Below are positions 34,386 to 43,686 of a DNA stretch of 64,000 nt, in pieces. The notes below the pieces were generated by a model. That model was not told the origin of the DNA and did no database searches. It saw only the letters and a program-made list of their open reading frames with translations. The stretch lies in the NCBI RefSeq assembly GCF_003963535.1, contig NZ_CP034539.1, forward strand, positions 1,922,001 to 1,986,000. Direction: 5' to 3'. The stretch comes from Streptomyces cyaneochromogenes. GTDB lineage: Bacteria > Actinomycetota > Actinomycetes > Streptomycetales > Streptomycetaceae. Position numbers and translations under genes: made by a program. How positions within the stretch are numbered: position 1 is the stretch's first letter; the number at the start of each line of letters is the position of its first letter.

Positions 34386-34581
34386 GGGCTCAATCCCCCT
34401 TCTGCGACGGCTGGTTGGGGGCAGGGCAGGGCGTAAGTAGCCCTGCTCAACCGCCCCCTGACCACCCTTCAAGTCTCCCACCCACCACTGACAATCCATC
34501 GCCCCGAGAGGGCGCGGCCTCTGCGCACGGCGGCCCGTGGAAACGTAAGCTGTGGCTCGTCAGACGGACCGGGCAGCGGGG

Positions 34582-36000
34582 ATGAACATGGCGATGATGC
34601 GCCTGAGGCGCGAGGACCCGCGCGTCGTCGGCTCGTTCAGGCTTCACAGACGCCTCGGCGCGGGTGGCATGGGCGTCGTCTACCTGGGCTCCGACAAGAA
34701 GGGGCAGCGGGTCGCGCTGAAGGTGATCCGGCCCGACCTGGCGGAGGATCAGGAGTTCCGCTCGCGGTTCGCGCGTGAGGTCTCGGCGGCACGGCGGATT
34801 CGCGGCGGCTGCACGGCCCGGCTCGTGGCCGCCGACCTCGAGGCCGAGCGCCCCTGGTTCGCCACGCAGTACGTGCCCGGCCCCTCCCTGCACGACAAGG
34901 TCGCCGACGCGGGCGGGCTCGGCGCGGCCGAGGTCGCCGCCATCGGTGCCGCCCTGTCCGAGGGACTGGTCGCCGTGCACGAGGCCGGGGTCGTCCACCG
35001 GGATCTCAAGCCCTCCAACATCCTGCTGTCCCCCAAGGGCCCCCGGATCATCGACTTCGGCATCGCCTGGGCGACGGGCGCCTCGACGCTCACCCATGTC
35101 GGCACCGCGGTCGGCTCGCCCGGCTTCCTCGCCCCGGAGCAGGTGCGCGGCGCCGCCGTCACACCGGCTACGGACGTCTTCTCTCTCGGCGCCACGCTCG
35201 CGTACGCCTCTATGGCCGACTCTCCCTTCGGGCACGGCAGTTCCGAGGTGATGCTGTACCGCGTCGTGCACGAGGAGCCGCAGCTGCACGGCGTGCCCGA
35301 CGCCCTGGCTCCACTCGTACGGGCGTGTCTGGCGAAGGACCCGGAGGAGCGGCCCAGCACGCTCCAGCTGTCGCTGCGCCTCAAGGAGATCGCCGCCCGG
35401 GAGGCACAGGGCTTCTCCGACGTACGGCCGCCCGCGCCCCGCTCCGCCGAGGGGGACCGTCCGACCGGGCGGCTCGCCGACACCTACCCGGAGCAGCAGC
35501 GCGCCCAGCGACGCACGCAGGGCGCTCCCCCGCCCCGCGGCACCGGCCTGCCGCGCGGCAACGGCGTCCCGCGGGTGCCCGGCCCCGCGCGTGACGCGGG
35601 CGCGTCGAGGGGTGGCAGTGTCCCGCAGGGCGGTACGGCGTCGTCCCGGTCCGGTGCCCGGCCGGTGCCCTCCGCACGGAACGCCCCGCGCTCCGGCAAC
35701 GGCAACGGCACCCGGCCCGCCCAGCGCAGCGGCACCGGCCGTCCGGCGCCCCGGAACACGGGGACCGGGCGGCGGCCCGCCAACCCGCAGCTGCTGCGGC
35801 AGCGGCTGTTCGTGTTCGTCGTGGTGACGCTGCTCGTCGCGCTCGGCATCGCCGCCGCGCAGGGCTGCCAGGGCCCGCAGCGGGGGCTCGGGGACGACGG
35901 GGACGTCGTACGGCAGGAGAACATGGATCCCGGCTACCGGCCGTTGGACGGAGACGAGATGTCCGATCGGTACGAGACCACGTTCGACATCTCCGATTAG
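34582..36000 (+). CDS. Membrane-anchored Ser/Thr protein kinase (PknB-like catalytic domain)
   Basis: 472 residues from ATG 34582 (an upstream GTG at 34552 is possible). Hanks-type kinase: P-loop GAGGMG (26-31), VALK (K47), alphaC Glu in REVSAARR, HRDLKPSN (D141), DFG (158-160), SPGFLAPEQ and DVFSLGATL. A long Arg/Gly/Pro/Asn-rich disordered linker (about 285-405) leads to one transmembrane helix (409-428) and a short acidic outside tail of about 45 residues. There are no PASTA repeats, so the signal sensed is unclear. Target unknown. Confidence 0.9.
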   Translation: MNMAMMRLRREDPRVVGSFRLHRRLGAGGMGVVYLGSDKKGQRVALKVIRPDLAEDQEFRSRFAREVSAARRIRGGCTARLVAADLEAERPWFATQYVPGPSLHDKVADAGGLGAAEVAAIGAALSEGLVAVHEAGVVHRDLKPSNILLSPKGPRIIDFGIAWATGASTLTHVGTAVGSPGFLAPEQVRGAAVTPATDVFSLGATLAYASMADSPFGHGSSEVMLYRVVHEEPQLHGVPDALAPLVRACLAKDPEERPSTLQLSLRLKEIAAREAQGFSDVRPPAPRSAEGDRPTGRLADTYPEQQRAQRRTQGAPPPRGTGLPRGNGVPRVPGPARDAGASRGGSVPQGGTASSRSGARPVPSARNAPRSGNGNGTRPAQRSGTGRPAPRNTGTGRRPANPQLLRQRLFVFVVVTLLVALGIAAAQGCQGPQRGLGDDGDVVRQENMDPGYRPLDGDEMSDRYETTFDISD

Positions 36001-36016
36001 CCGGGCCGCGCGGGCG

Positions 36017-36412
36017 TCACAGGCCGGGCAGGATCCGTTCGAAGAACTCCCGGTCACCGTCGAAGACCGGGTCCAGGGCCAGGAATTCCTCCGGTGTGAC
36101 CCAGCGGGCCTCACCGACCTCGTCAGGGTCGGGGACCACGTCGCCGGTGTCAGCCCGTGCCGTCCACCAGTGGAGCCGGAAGCGGCCGTCGTCGGTCTCG
36201 GACTCCCAGACCTTCGCCAGGGGTACGACGGTGAGGCCGACCTCCTCGCGGACCTCCCGGACGACCGCCTCCCGCTGGGTCTCCCCCGGCTCGACCTTGC
36301 CGCTGAGGGGCTGCCAGTAGCCGGGGCGTGCGACGGCGGGGCCGCGGCGGATGGCGAGAACGTGGTCGGTGCCGCGGAGCAGGACCGCGACGATCGCCTC
36401 GCGCTGTGCCAT
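36017..36412 (-). CDS. Nudix hydrolase
   Basis: 131 residues. The complete Nudix box is GKVEPGETQREAVVREVREEVGL, with W/PL before it (GYWQPLSG). The fold is the small single-domain type that hydrolyses nucleotide diphosphate derivatives such as oxidised dNTPs or dinucleotides. It lies 11 bp after the SpoU methyltransferase gene on the same strand and may be co-transcribed. Convergent with the kinase gene, 16 bp between stops. Confidence 0.9.
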   Translation of the reverse strand: MAQREAIVAVLLRGTDHVLAIRRGPAVARPGYWQPLSGKVEPGETQREAVVREVREEVGLTVVPLAKVWESETDDGRFRLHWWTARADTGDVVPDPDEVGEARWVTPEEFLALDPVFDGDREFFERILPGL

Positions 36413-36423
36413 CGCCGTACGGC

Positions 36424-37242
36424 CTAGATCTGGGGGCGGCCCGTGGCCACCGCGTAGAAGGCGACCGCGGCCGCCGCGCCGACGTTGAGGGAGTCGACGC
36501 CGTGGGCCATGGGGATGCGGACCCATTCGTCGGCTGCGACCAGGGCCTGCGTGGACAGGCCGTCGCCCTCGGCGCCGAGCATGAGGGCCACCCGGTCCAT
36601 GCGGTGCGGGGCGGCCTCGTCGAGGGTCTTGGCCTTCTCGTCGGGAGTGAGGGCGAGGAGGGTGAAGCCCGCCTCGCGGACCGATTCCAGGCCCCTGGGC
36701 CAGGTGTCCAGGCGGGCGTACGGCACCGAGAAGACCGCGCCCATGGAGACCTTGACGCTGCGGCGGTAGAGGGGGTCTGCGCAGTCCGGGGAGAGCAGGA
36801 CCGCGTCCATGCCGAGGGCGGCGGCCGAGCGGAATATGGCGCCGATGTTGGTGTGGTCGTTGACCGACTCCATGACCACCACCCGGCGGGCGCTCTGGAG
36901 CAGTTCGGTGGCGGTCGGGAGCGGCTTGCGCTGCATGGAGGCGAGCGCGCCGCGGTGCACGTGATAGCCGGTGACCTGCTCGGCGAGCTCCGGGCTGACC
37001 GCGTAGACCGGGGCCGGGAGCTCGTCGATGACGTCGCGCATGACGTCGACCCACTTGGCCGAGAGCAGCATCGACCGCATCTCGTAGCCGGCTTCCTTGG
37101 CCCGTCTGATGACCTTCTCGCCCTCGGCGATGAAGAGGCCCTCGGCCGGCTCGCGCTTGCGGCGCAGTTCGACGTCGGTCAGGCCTGTGTAGTCGGTCAG
37201 GCGCGGGTCGTCGGGGTCATCGACGGTGATGAGATCGGCCAC
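36424..37242 (-). CDS. SpoU/TrmH-family RNA 2'-O-methyltransferase
   Basis: 272 residues. An N-terminal substrate-binding domain (RKREPAEGLFIAEGEKVIRRAKEAGYEMRSML) is followed by the SPOUT knot with all three motifs: NHTNIGAIFRSAAALG-type (here NDHTNIGAIFRSAAALG), LMLGAEGDGL and IPMAHGVDSLNVGAAAAVAFY. It would methylate a ribose 2'-OH in rRNA or tRNA using SAM. Exact nucleotide cannot be told from sequence. Followed by the Nudix gene. Confidence 0.92.
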   Translation of the reverse strand: MADLITVDDPDDPRLTDYTGLTDVELRRKREPAEGLFIAEGEKVIRRAKEAGYEMRSMLLSAKWVDVMRDVIDELPAPVYAVSPELAEQVTGYHVHRGALASMQRKPLPTATELLQSARRVVVMESVNDHTNIGAIFRSAAALGMDAVLLSPDCADPLYRRSVKVSMGAVFSVPYARLDTWPRGLESVREAGFTLLALTPDEKAKTLDEAAPHRMDRVALMLGAEGDGLSTQALVAADEWVRIPMAHGVDSLNVGAAAAVAFYAVATGRPQI

Positions 37243-37329
37243 AGGGTGATACTGCCTTGTCCTGGGTGCGGTGCCAACGGCTTGGCACGGTTGGGTTACC
37301 CGCGGTTACGAGAAGGGCTGACGCGGGGG

Positions 37330-38562
37330 TCACGCGGAGGGGTTCGGTCCTACGTTCACGACCTCGCCGATGACGATGACCGCGGGCGGCTTCACCTCGT
37401 GGGCGAGCACCGCTTCGGCGGCCGTGGCGAGGGTCGCGTCGACCCTGCGCTGGGCGGCCGTCGTGCCCTCCTGGACCAGGGCGAGGGGCGTGTCCGGGGA
37501 CTTGCCGTGCGCGATGAGCGTCTCGGCGACCTTCCCGATCGTGCCGACTCCCATGAGGATCACCAGCGTGCCGGTCAGTTTGGCGAGGGACGGCCAGTCG
37601 ACCAGGGAACGCTCGTCGTCGGGGGCGATATGGCCGCTGACCACCGTGAACTCGTGGGCGACGCCCCGGTGGGTGACCGGGATGCCCGCGGCGCCGGGCA
37701 CCGAGATCGAGCTGGAGATGCCGGGCACGACCGTGCACGGGACGCCGGCCTCGGCCAGCGCCTGGACCTCCTCCATGCCGCGGCCGTAGACGAAGGGGTC
37801 GCCACCCTTGAGCCGTACGACCGACCTGCCCTGCTTGGCGTGCTCGATCAGCGCGTTGTTGATGGCCTCCTGGGCCATGAAGCGGCCGTACGGCAGTTTC
37901 GCCGCGTCGATCACCTCGACGCTCGGCGGGAGCTCCGAGAGCAGGTCGCGCGGGCCCAGGTGGTCGGTGATGACCACGTCGGCCTCGGCGAGCAGGCGGC
38001 GGCCGCGCACCGTGATCAGATCGGGGTCGCCGGGGCCGCCGCCGACCAGGGCCACTCCGGGGGTGCGGGTGCGGTGGTGGGGAGCCACGAGGGTGCCGTC
38101 GCGCAGGCCCTCGACGACCGCGTCGCGGATGGCGGCGGTGTGGCGGGGGTCGCGGCCGCGCGCGTCGGTGGTGAGGACGGCGATGGTGACGCCCTCGCTG
38201 TGGCCCGTGGCCGGGGTCCAGGCGGTGGCGGCGTCGGCGTCGTCGGAGCGGACGCACCAGACGCGGTGGCGCTCCGCCTCGGCCGAGGCCAGGGTGTTGG
38301 CTTCGGTGTCGCCGGTGGCGATCAGGGCGTACCAGGCCTCCGCGAGGTCGCCTTCCTCGTACGGGCGCTCGTGCCAGGTGAGTTCGCCCGCGTCCGCCAT
38401 GGCCTGGACCGAGGGGGTCACCGAAGGGGACACGAGGTGGATGTCGGCGCCGGCCGCGATGAGGGTGGGGAGGCGGCGCTGGGCCACATGACCGCCGCCG
38501 AGGACGACGACCTTGCGGCCGGTGAGGCGGAGGCCTACCGGGTAGGCGGGGTTTTCGGCCAT
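37330..38562 (-). CDS. cobA: Uroporphyrinogen-III C-methyltransferase with precorrin-2 dehydrogenase-like domain
   Basis: 410 residues. Residues 1-150 form a CysG-N type NAD-binding domain (GRKVVVLGGGHVAQRRLPTLIAAGADIHLVSP) for precorrin-2 oxidation; residues 160-400 are the SAM-dependent methyltransferase (VALVGGGPGDPDLITVRGRRLLAEADVVITDHLG; VVRLKGGDPFVYGRGMEEV; VPGISSSISVPGAAGIPVTHRG). It makes precorrin-2 from uroporphyrinogen III, feeding B12 and siroheme. Next to the BluB-CobT gene on the same strand, but with a 294-bp gap between them. Confidence 0.92.
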   Translation of the reverse strand: MAENPAYPVGLRLTGRKVVVLGGGHVAQRRLPTLIAAGADIHLVSPSVTPSVQAMADAGELTWHERPYEEGDLAEAWYALIATGDTEANTLASAEAERHRVWCVRSDDADAATAWTPATGHSEGVTIAVLTTDARGRDPRHTAAIRDAVVEGLRDGTLVAPHHRTRTPGVALVGGGPGDPDLITVRGRRLLAEADVVITDHLGPRDLLSELPPSVEVIDAAKLPYGRFMAQEAINNALIEHAKQGRSVVRLKGGDPFVYGRGMEEVQALAEAGVPCTVVPGISSSISVPGAAGIPVTHRGVAHEFTVVSGHIAPDDERSLVDWPSLAKLTGTLVILMGVGTIGKVAETLIAHGKSPDTPLALVQEGTTAAQRRVDATLATAAEAVLAHEVKPPAVIVIGEVVNVGPNPSA

Positions 38563-38702
38563 GAGGTGCGGCTCCTCTTTACGGCGGTGCGGTGGCCCTG
38601 ACGTGCGGATTTTACGGGGCGGGCGGGGAAGGCGGCGCAGGTGTCCGGTGGCTGAGCGCCGTTGCCGGGTGCGGGTGCGCGGGTCTGCGCCCACCCGATC
38701 CG

Positions 38703-38831
38703 CCATGGGGGCACCTCCCAGGCCCTTGAGGCACTGGGGGGAGGAACTTCTCCCCAGCCCCACGGGCGGCGCCAAGCGCGGTGCGCATCGGCGGGGGACC
38801 CGGCGCTGTTGCACCGGCGCTGTTGTACGGG
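38703..38831. repeat. Intergenic hairpin and short direct repeat between cobT and cobA
   Basis: The gap between cobT and cobA holds a hairpin-forming stretch (GGGGGCACCTCCCAGG ... CACTGGGGGGAGGAAC), a type of element commonly scattered in Streptomyces, and a 14-bp tandem repeat (CGGCGCTGTTGCAC / CGGCGCTGTTGTAC) near 38803-38830. It probably ends or attenuates transcription from cobT. Confidence 0.5.
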
Positions 38832-38856
38832 TCCCCCTCCCGCGCCGCGGCGACCG

Positions 38857-41800
38857 CTACTTCTCGGTTACCCCCGCCGAATCGAACGTCGCCACCTCGT
38901 GCATCGCCCTCGCCGTGCTCTGCACCAACGGCAGGGCCAGCAGCGCGCCCGTGCCCTCGCCCAGGCGGAGGTCGAGGTCGACCAGGGGGCGCAGGCCCAG
39001 CTTGTTCAGGGCTGCCACATGGCCGGGCTCGGCGCTGCGGTGGCCCGCGATGCAGGCGGCCAGGACCTCGGGGGCGATCGCGCGGGCGACCAGGGCGGCG
39101 GCGCCGGCGCTGACACCGTCCAGGATCACCGGGGTGCGCAGGGATGCGCCGCCGAGCAGGAGGCCGACCAGGGCGGCGTGTTCGAACCCGCCGATCGCCG
39201 CCAGGACGCCGATGGGGTCGGCGGGGTCGGGCTGGTGGAGCTCGATGGCGCGGCGGACGACCTCGGTCTTGCGGGCCAGGGTCTCGTCGTTGATGCCGGT
39301 GCCGCGGCCGGTCACCTCGGCCGCGTCTGTGTCCGTGAAGACGGAGATCAGGGCCGCCGACGCGGTCGTGTTGGCGATGCCCATCTCACCGGTGAGCAGG
39401 GCCTTGTTGCCGGCCGCCACCAGGTCGCGGGCGGTCTCGATACCGACCTCGATGGCCTGCTTGGCCTCCTCGCGGGTCATCGCGGGACCGGTGGTCATGT
39501 CGGAGGTGCCCGCGCGGACCTTGCGGGGCAGCAGACCGGGGGTCGCGGGGAGGTCCGCGGCCACGCCGACGTCCACGACACAGACCTCGGCGCCGACCTG
39601 GCCGGCGAACGCGTTGCAGACCGCGCCGCCGCCGAGGAAGTTGGCGACCATCTGGGCCGTCACCTCCTGGGGCCAAGGGGTGACTCCCTGCGCGTGCACA
39701 CCGTGGTCACCGGCGAAGATCGCGACGGCCGCGGGCTCCGGGATCGGCGGCGGGCACTGGCGGGACAGGCCGGACAGCTGGGCGGAGATGATCTCCAGCA
39801 TGCCGAGCGCGCCGGCCGGCTTGGTCATGCGCTTCTGCCGTTCCCAGGCCTCGCCGAGCGCCTTGGCGTCCAGCGGGCGGATCTGGGCGACGGTCTCGGC
39901 GAGCAGGTCGTGCGGCTCCTCGCCGGGCAGCGCGCGACGGCCGTACGTCTCCTCGTGCACGACCCACGACAGCGGGCGGCGCTTGGACCAGCCGGCCTGC
40001 ATCAGCTCGGGCTCGTCCGGGAACTCGTCGACGTACCCGACGCAGAGGTAGGCGATGACCTCCAGGTGCTCGGGCAGGCCGAGGGCGCGGACCATCTCGC
40101 GCTCGTCGAAGAAGCTGACCCAGCCGACGCCGAGGCCCTCGGCGCGCGCGGCGAGCCAGAGGTTCTCGACCGCGAGGGCGGCGGAGTACGGCGCCATCTG
40201 CGGCTGGGTGTGGCGGCCGAGGGTGTGGCGGCCGCCGCGGGTCGGGTCGGCGGTGACGACGATGTTCACCGGGGTGTCGAGGATGGCCTCGATCTTCAGT
40301 TCCTTGAACTGCTTGGCCCGGCCCTTGGGGAGGGACTTGGCGTACGCCTCGCGCTGACGCTGGGCCAGTTCGTGCATCGTGCGCCGGGTCTCGGCGGAAC
40401 GGATGACCACGAAGTCCCAAGGCTGCGAGTGACCCACGGAGGGCGCGGTGTGGGCGGCCTCCAGGACGCGCAGCAGCACCTCGTGCGGGATCGGGTCGCT
40501 GCGGAAGCCGTTGCGGATGTCGCGGCGCTCGCGCATGACCTTGAGCACGGCCTCGCGCTCGGCGTCGTCGTAGGCGGGCGCGGCGGGGCCGGTGGACTGA
40601 CGTACTTCTTCCACTGCGGCCGTGCTCTCTTCCTGGGGGTCTTCCTGGTCGGCGGCCCGGGTGTCCAGGTCCTCCGCGTGCTGTACGAGGTCGGGGTCGG
40701 CCCCACGGGGTGCGGGGACCGTGGCGACGACAGGCGGTGCCTCCTCCACGGGGAGGACGATCGGCTGCGGCGGAGTCGGCGCGAGGTGCGGGGTGGTCGG
40801 CACCGAGCCGTCGACGGGGACGAACCGGCCCAGGGGCTGGTCGGGCGCGGGTTCCAGGGGGGTGCCGGAGGGGAGAACGGTCGTGGCGTCGCCGTCGGCA
40901 CCGAACTCTGCGGGCCCGACGGGCTGTTGGGCCGGACCCTGGGGGTCGTGGGACGCCTGCGCGGAGTGGGCAGTGGGCTGGAGCTGCGGTCCCGCGGGTT
41001 CCGCGACGAACGGCTCGGGGACCTCGGCCGGTGCGACGTCCGCCGGGGACGGCTGCGGACCGGGCGATTCCGGGGTCGCCGGAGGCTGGGTGGCGGAATC
41101 CGGGGCGCCGGAGTCGGGGGTGGTGGTCGAGGCGGCGGCCGCGGCGAGCGGCTGGGGGGCCTCGGCCGACTCGGTGGGGATGTCCGAGGTCTGCTCGGCG
41201 GCGGGCATCCCGGCTGCCGGAACCGCGACGTCGGCGTCCGCTTCGGGGGCGGTCGTGGGTACGGCCTGTGCGGCGTGGGCCGCGTCGGCCTCCGCGGGCG
41301 TGCCGTCCTGGGCCGGCTGCTGGACCTGCGCGAGGTTCGGGTCCGCCACGGGCTCCGCGACCGGGGTGGAGGGCTCGGCCTCCTGCTGGAGGGCCTGCTC
41401 GGGGCCCGCGGGGTGGAGGGCCGGATCGGGGGTTACTGCCGCAGGTGCGTCGTGGGTGGCGTGGGGCGCCTGGCCGACCTGCTCGGCGTCCGCGGGCCCG
41501 GGAGCCGGCGCCGCTTCGGCTGCCGTCGGGCCGGGGACGGCTTCGGGGGTCGGCCGGCCCTGGGCCGGGGCGCCACCCTCGGCTGCGACCTGGGCGACCT
41601 CGCCCGCCGGGACGGCCTCGACGGCCTCAGGGGCCGGGGCGTGCTCGAGAGCGGGCCCTTCGCTGCTCTCGGCGAGAGCCTCGGGTCCGGCGGCGCCGGC
41701 AACCTGGTCGGCCTGGGCGGAGGGAGCTCCGGGGGTCTGCCCGGCCTCGGCGGAGGCAGCCCCAGGGGTCTGCTCGGCAGCGACGACGGGCGTCTCGGGC

Positions 41801-43317
41801 ACCTGCACGGCATCGGGAGCGGGTGCCGCGAGGGCCTGCACGGCTTCGGGAGCGGGTGCCGCGAGGACCTGCTCTGCTTCAGCGTTGGGTGCTGCGACGG
41901 CCTGGTCAGCTTCAACGGCGGGCGCTGCGAGGGGCTGCTCACCCTGAGCGGCGGGCGCTGCGAGGACCTGCTCGTTTTCAGCTGCGGGCGCTGCGACCGC
42001 CTGCGCAGCCTCAGGCGCGGCCGCCTCGGCGACGTGCACCGCCTCGGCCGCAGCAGCCTCGCCCTGCGGCGCGGCCTCGGGTACGGCCCCGCCGGGAACC
42101 TGCGCGGCCTCGGCTTCGGGTGCCTGGGCGCCCGCAACCACGGTGTACGCGCCCTCGGCAACCGGCACGCCCTCAGCGCCCGGCACGCCGGCCGGAATCT
42201 GCTCAGTCTCTACGCGCTGCCCGTCCTCGGGCGCGTCGCCAACTCCCGGGTCCTGTACGGCGTCCGGCTCGCCCCCGCTCACCGGGACCTCCCCGCCGCC
42301 GGCGTCGGACGGAGTCACCTCGACCGAAGGGGCACCTGAATCGGCACCGGCCACAGCTGCCGCGTCAGCTCCGGCCCCGGCCGGAGCGGCGGCCGCGACG
42401 GTCGGGCCGTCCGCGGTCTCCGCCGACTGAGCGACGTCCTGGCCATGCGCGGCATGGGCACCCGGAACCTGCGCTTCGACGCCCGGCTCCCTGGCACTCG
42501 CGACCGGCCCCGTTCCCGGAACTTGACCGCCGTCCGCGCCCGGCTCCACACCAACGACCGATTCCGCGTCAACGCCCGGCACGCCATCACCGGCCGCGGG
42601 CACCTGGCCGCCGTGCATGTCGTCCTGCGGTACAGCCACACCCACCGAGGCACCTTGCGGGACCTCCGAAGCCGCAGCCTGCGCAGCACCCTCCGCGCCC
42701 ACGGCCTCCGTGGCCACCCGCGCCACCACCGCCTGCGCGGCGCCCACCGGCTGCCCGGCCGGGACAACCGTTTCGGCAGCCGCCGCCTCGACACCCGCCG
42801 GCCCGGGGGCCGACGCGCCCCAGGGGGCGGCCGTCTGCGGGGCCGACGCCTCGCGGTGCTGCGGGAGGTCGAGGTACTCGGGACCGGTCGCCCCGGGGTG
42901 GCGTGCGGGTACGCCCACGGCGCCGCGGTCGGCGAGGGAGCGCACCGGGCTGGCGGAGGCGTCGGGGATGGGCGGACCGAGGTGGAGGGGGCGCCGGGGT
43001 GTGATGGGCGGGATCGGCGTCGACGGGGCCGAAGGGTTCGGCAGGCGGACCCCGCTGAGGTCGACCGAGCCGCTGTCGCGGCCGGACATCTCGTGCGGGC
43101 CCGGCTCGTGGACGGCCTCGAGGACCGGCTCCGGCGCGGGCGGGGCGACCTCGTTGCCCCAGGCGCCCTGGGAACCGGGCAGCAGCAGGTCTTCGTCCTC
43201 GGCGGTGGTCTCGGAGAGGTAGGTGTACGCACCGTGCCCCGCGGGGGCGCCCGGCTGCTCCACCATGCCTGCGCTCTCCGGCAGTCCCTCGCCCGGGACC
43301 TGGCCGGTGTCGGTCAT
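38857..43317 (-). CDS. cobT: BluB-CobT fusion with about 900-residue low-complexity N-terminal region
   Basis: 1486 residues from ATG preceded by GAGGGGT. Residues about 915-1135 are a nitroreductase-fold BluB domain (MRERRDIRNGFRSDPIPHEVLLRVLEAAHTAPSVGHSQPWDFVV; GLGVGWVSFF), which makes 5,6-dimethylbenzimidazole from FMN. Residues about 1140-1486 are CobT, which activates that base with nicotinate mononucleotide (AGDHGVHAQGVTPWPQEVTAQMV; TGEMGIANTTASAAL; LRLGEGTGALLA with the catalytic Glu). The N-terminal 910 residues are Ala, Pro, Glu, Gln and Val-rich, without predicted folds, and contain an 11-residue repeat tract. Base made and used in one polypeptide suggests channelling; the role of the tail is unknown. 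Confidence 0.9.
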   Translation of the reverse strand: MTDTGQVPGEGLPESAGMVEQPGAPAGHGAYTYLSETTAEDEDLLLPGSQGAWGNEVAPPAPEPVLEAVHEPGPHEMSGRDSGSVDLSGVRLPNPSAPSTPIPPITPRRPLHLGPPIPDASASPVRSLADRGAVGVPARHPGATGPEYLDLPQHREASAPQTAAPWGASAPGPAGVEAAAAETVVPAGQPVGAAQAVVARVATEAVGAEGAAQAAASEVPQGASVGVAVPQDDMHGGQVPAAGDGVPGVDAESVVGVEPGADGGQVPGTGPVASAREPGVEAQVPGAHAAHGQDVAQSAETADGPTVAAAAPAGAGADAAAVAGADSGAPSVEVTPSDAGGGEVPVSGGEPDAVQDPGVGDAPEDGQRVETEQIPAGVPGAEGVPVAEGAYTVVAGAQAPEAEAAQVPGGAVPEAAPQGEAAAAEAVHVAEAAAPEAAQAVAAPAAENEQVLAAPAAQGEQPLAAPAVEADQAVAAPNAEAEQVLAAPAPEAVQALAAPAPDAVQVPETPVVAAEQTPGAASAEAGQTPGAPSAQADQVAGAAGPEALAESSEGPALEHAPAPEAVEAVPAGEVAQVAAEGGAPAQGRPTPEAVPGPTAAEAAPAPGPADAEQVGQAPHATHDAPAAVTPDPALHPAGPEQALQQEAEPSTPVAEPVADPNLAQVQQPAQDGTPAEADAAHAAQAVPTTAPEADADVAVPAAGMPAAEQTSDIPTESAEAPQPLAAAAASTTTPDSGAPDSATQPPATPESPGPQPSPADVAPAEVPEPFVAEPAGPQLQPTAHSAQASHDPQGPAQQPVGPAEFGADGDATTVLPSGTPLEPAPDQPLGRFVPVDGSVPTTPHLAPTPPQPIVLPVEEAPPVVATVPAPRGADPDLVQHAEDLDTRAADQEDPQEESTAAVEEVRQSTGPAAPAYDDAEREAVLKVMRERRDIRNGFRSDPIPHEVLLRVLEAAHTAPSVGHSQPWDFVVIRSAETRRTMHELAQRQREAYAKSLPKGRAKQFKELKIEAILDTPVNIVVTADPTRGGRHTLGRHTQPQMAPYSAALAVENLWLAARAEGLGVGWVSFFDEREMVRALGLPEHLEVIAYLCVGYVDEFPDEPELMQAGWSKRRPLSWVVHEETYGRRALPGEEPHDLLAETVAQIRPLDAKALGEAWERQKRMTKPAGALGMLEIISAQLSGLSRQCPPPIPEPAAVAIFAGDHGVHAQGVTPWPQEVTAQMVANFLGGGAVCNAFAGQVGAEVCVVDVGVAADLPATPGLLPRKVRAGTSDMTTGPAMTREEAKQAIEVGIETARDLVAAGNKALLTGEMGIANTTASAALISVFTDTDAAEVTGRGTGINDETLARKTEVVRRAIELHQPDPADPIGVLAAIGGFEHAALVGLLLGGASLRTPVILDGVSAGAAALVARAIAPEVLAACIAGHRSAEPGHVAALNKLGLRPLVDLDLRLGEGTGALLALPLVQSTARAMHEVATFDSAGVTEK
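41700..42010. repeat. 33-bp repeat tract inside cobT
   Basis: About nine degenerate 33-bp units encode 11-residue repeats of the form xLAAPAxEAxQ (for example VLAAPAAENEQ, VLAAPAAQGEQ, PLAAPAVEADQ, AVAAPNAEAEQ, VLAAPAPEAVQ). They lie at about residues 436-539 of the protein. The unit is a multiple of three, so expansion or loss would keep the frame. Confidence 0.75.
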
Positions 43318-43686
43318 GCGTACCCCTCGCCCATCGGTTAGTGCTTCTACGACCAGCTCACCCGGGAACGGCGCACCGACCGCCCCCGCAGTGAAGAACG
43401 AGCGTGCGTGCCCAGCGGCACGAACGACCCGCCCAAAAAAGGCGACAAAGCCATTGAGAGGCATTGTCCTGGCCATTCGGCCGTCGCGACAGGTTGATCC
43501 GCGACAGTCCGCTGTGGACTGCGCCACGTTGCGCGTCCACCGGTTCCGCCGTACCACACGCACCCCAAACGGGGCGTGTTTTTCCGGACATTGACCGACG
43601 AAGCGCCGGGCGACCGAGTGCGGTACAACGATCGGCCAGCCTACCGCGAGCGGTACGACAACAGGATCACCGGGACAGGTACGCGG
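43318..43686. other. Upstream region of cobT, no gene seen
   Basis: 369 bp between cobL and cobT. I find no convincing ORF and no B12-box-like sequence of a cobalamin riboswitch. A weak hairpin (ACGCACCCC-AAAC-GGGGCGTGT followed by TTTT on the plus strand, near 43559) is present. cobT may therefore have its own unidentified promoter here. Confidence 0.4.

Noticed and set aside
41700..42010. CRISPR-like 33-bp repeats
   Set aside because: The repeats are contiguous, degenerate, in frame within a coding sequence, and have no unique spacers.
38662..42339. Very long plus-strand open frame (over 1200 codons) opposite cobT
   Set aside because: It is the mirror of the Ala/Pro/Glu-rich cobT frame. 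Its translation is Gly/Arg/Leu-biased with a repeating CREGL/CEDLL pattern that follows the 33-bp repeats, and BluB/CobT motifs are on the other strand.
43318..43686. Cobalamin riboswitch upstream of cobT
   Set aside because: I looked for the B12 box and the conserved core on the minus strand and saw neither.
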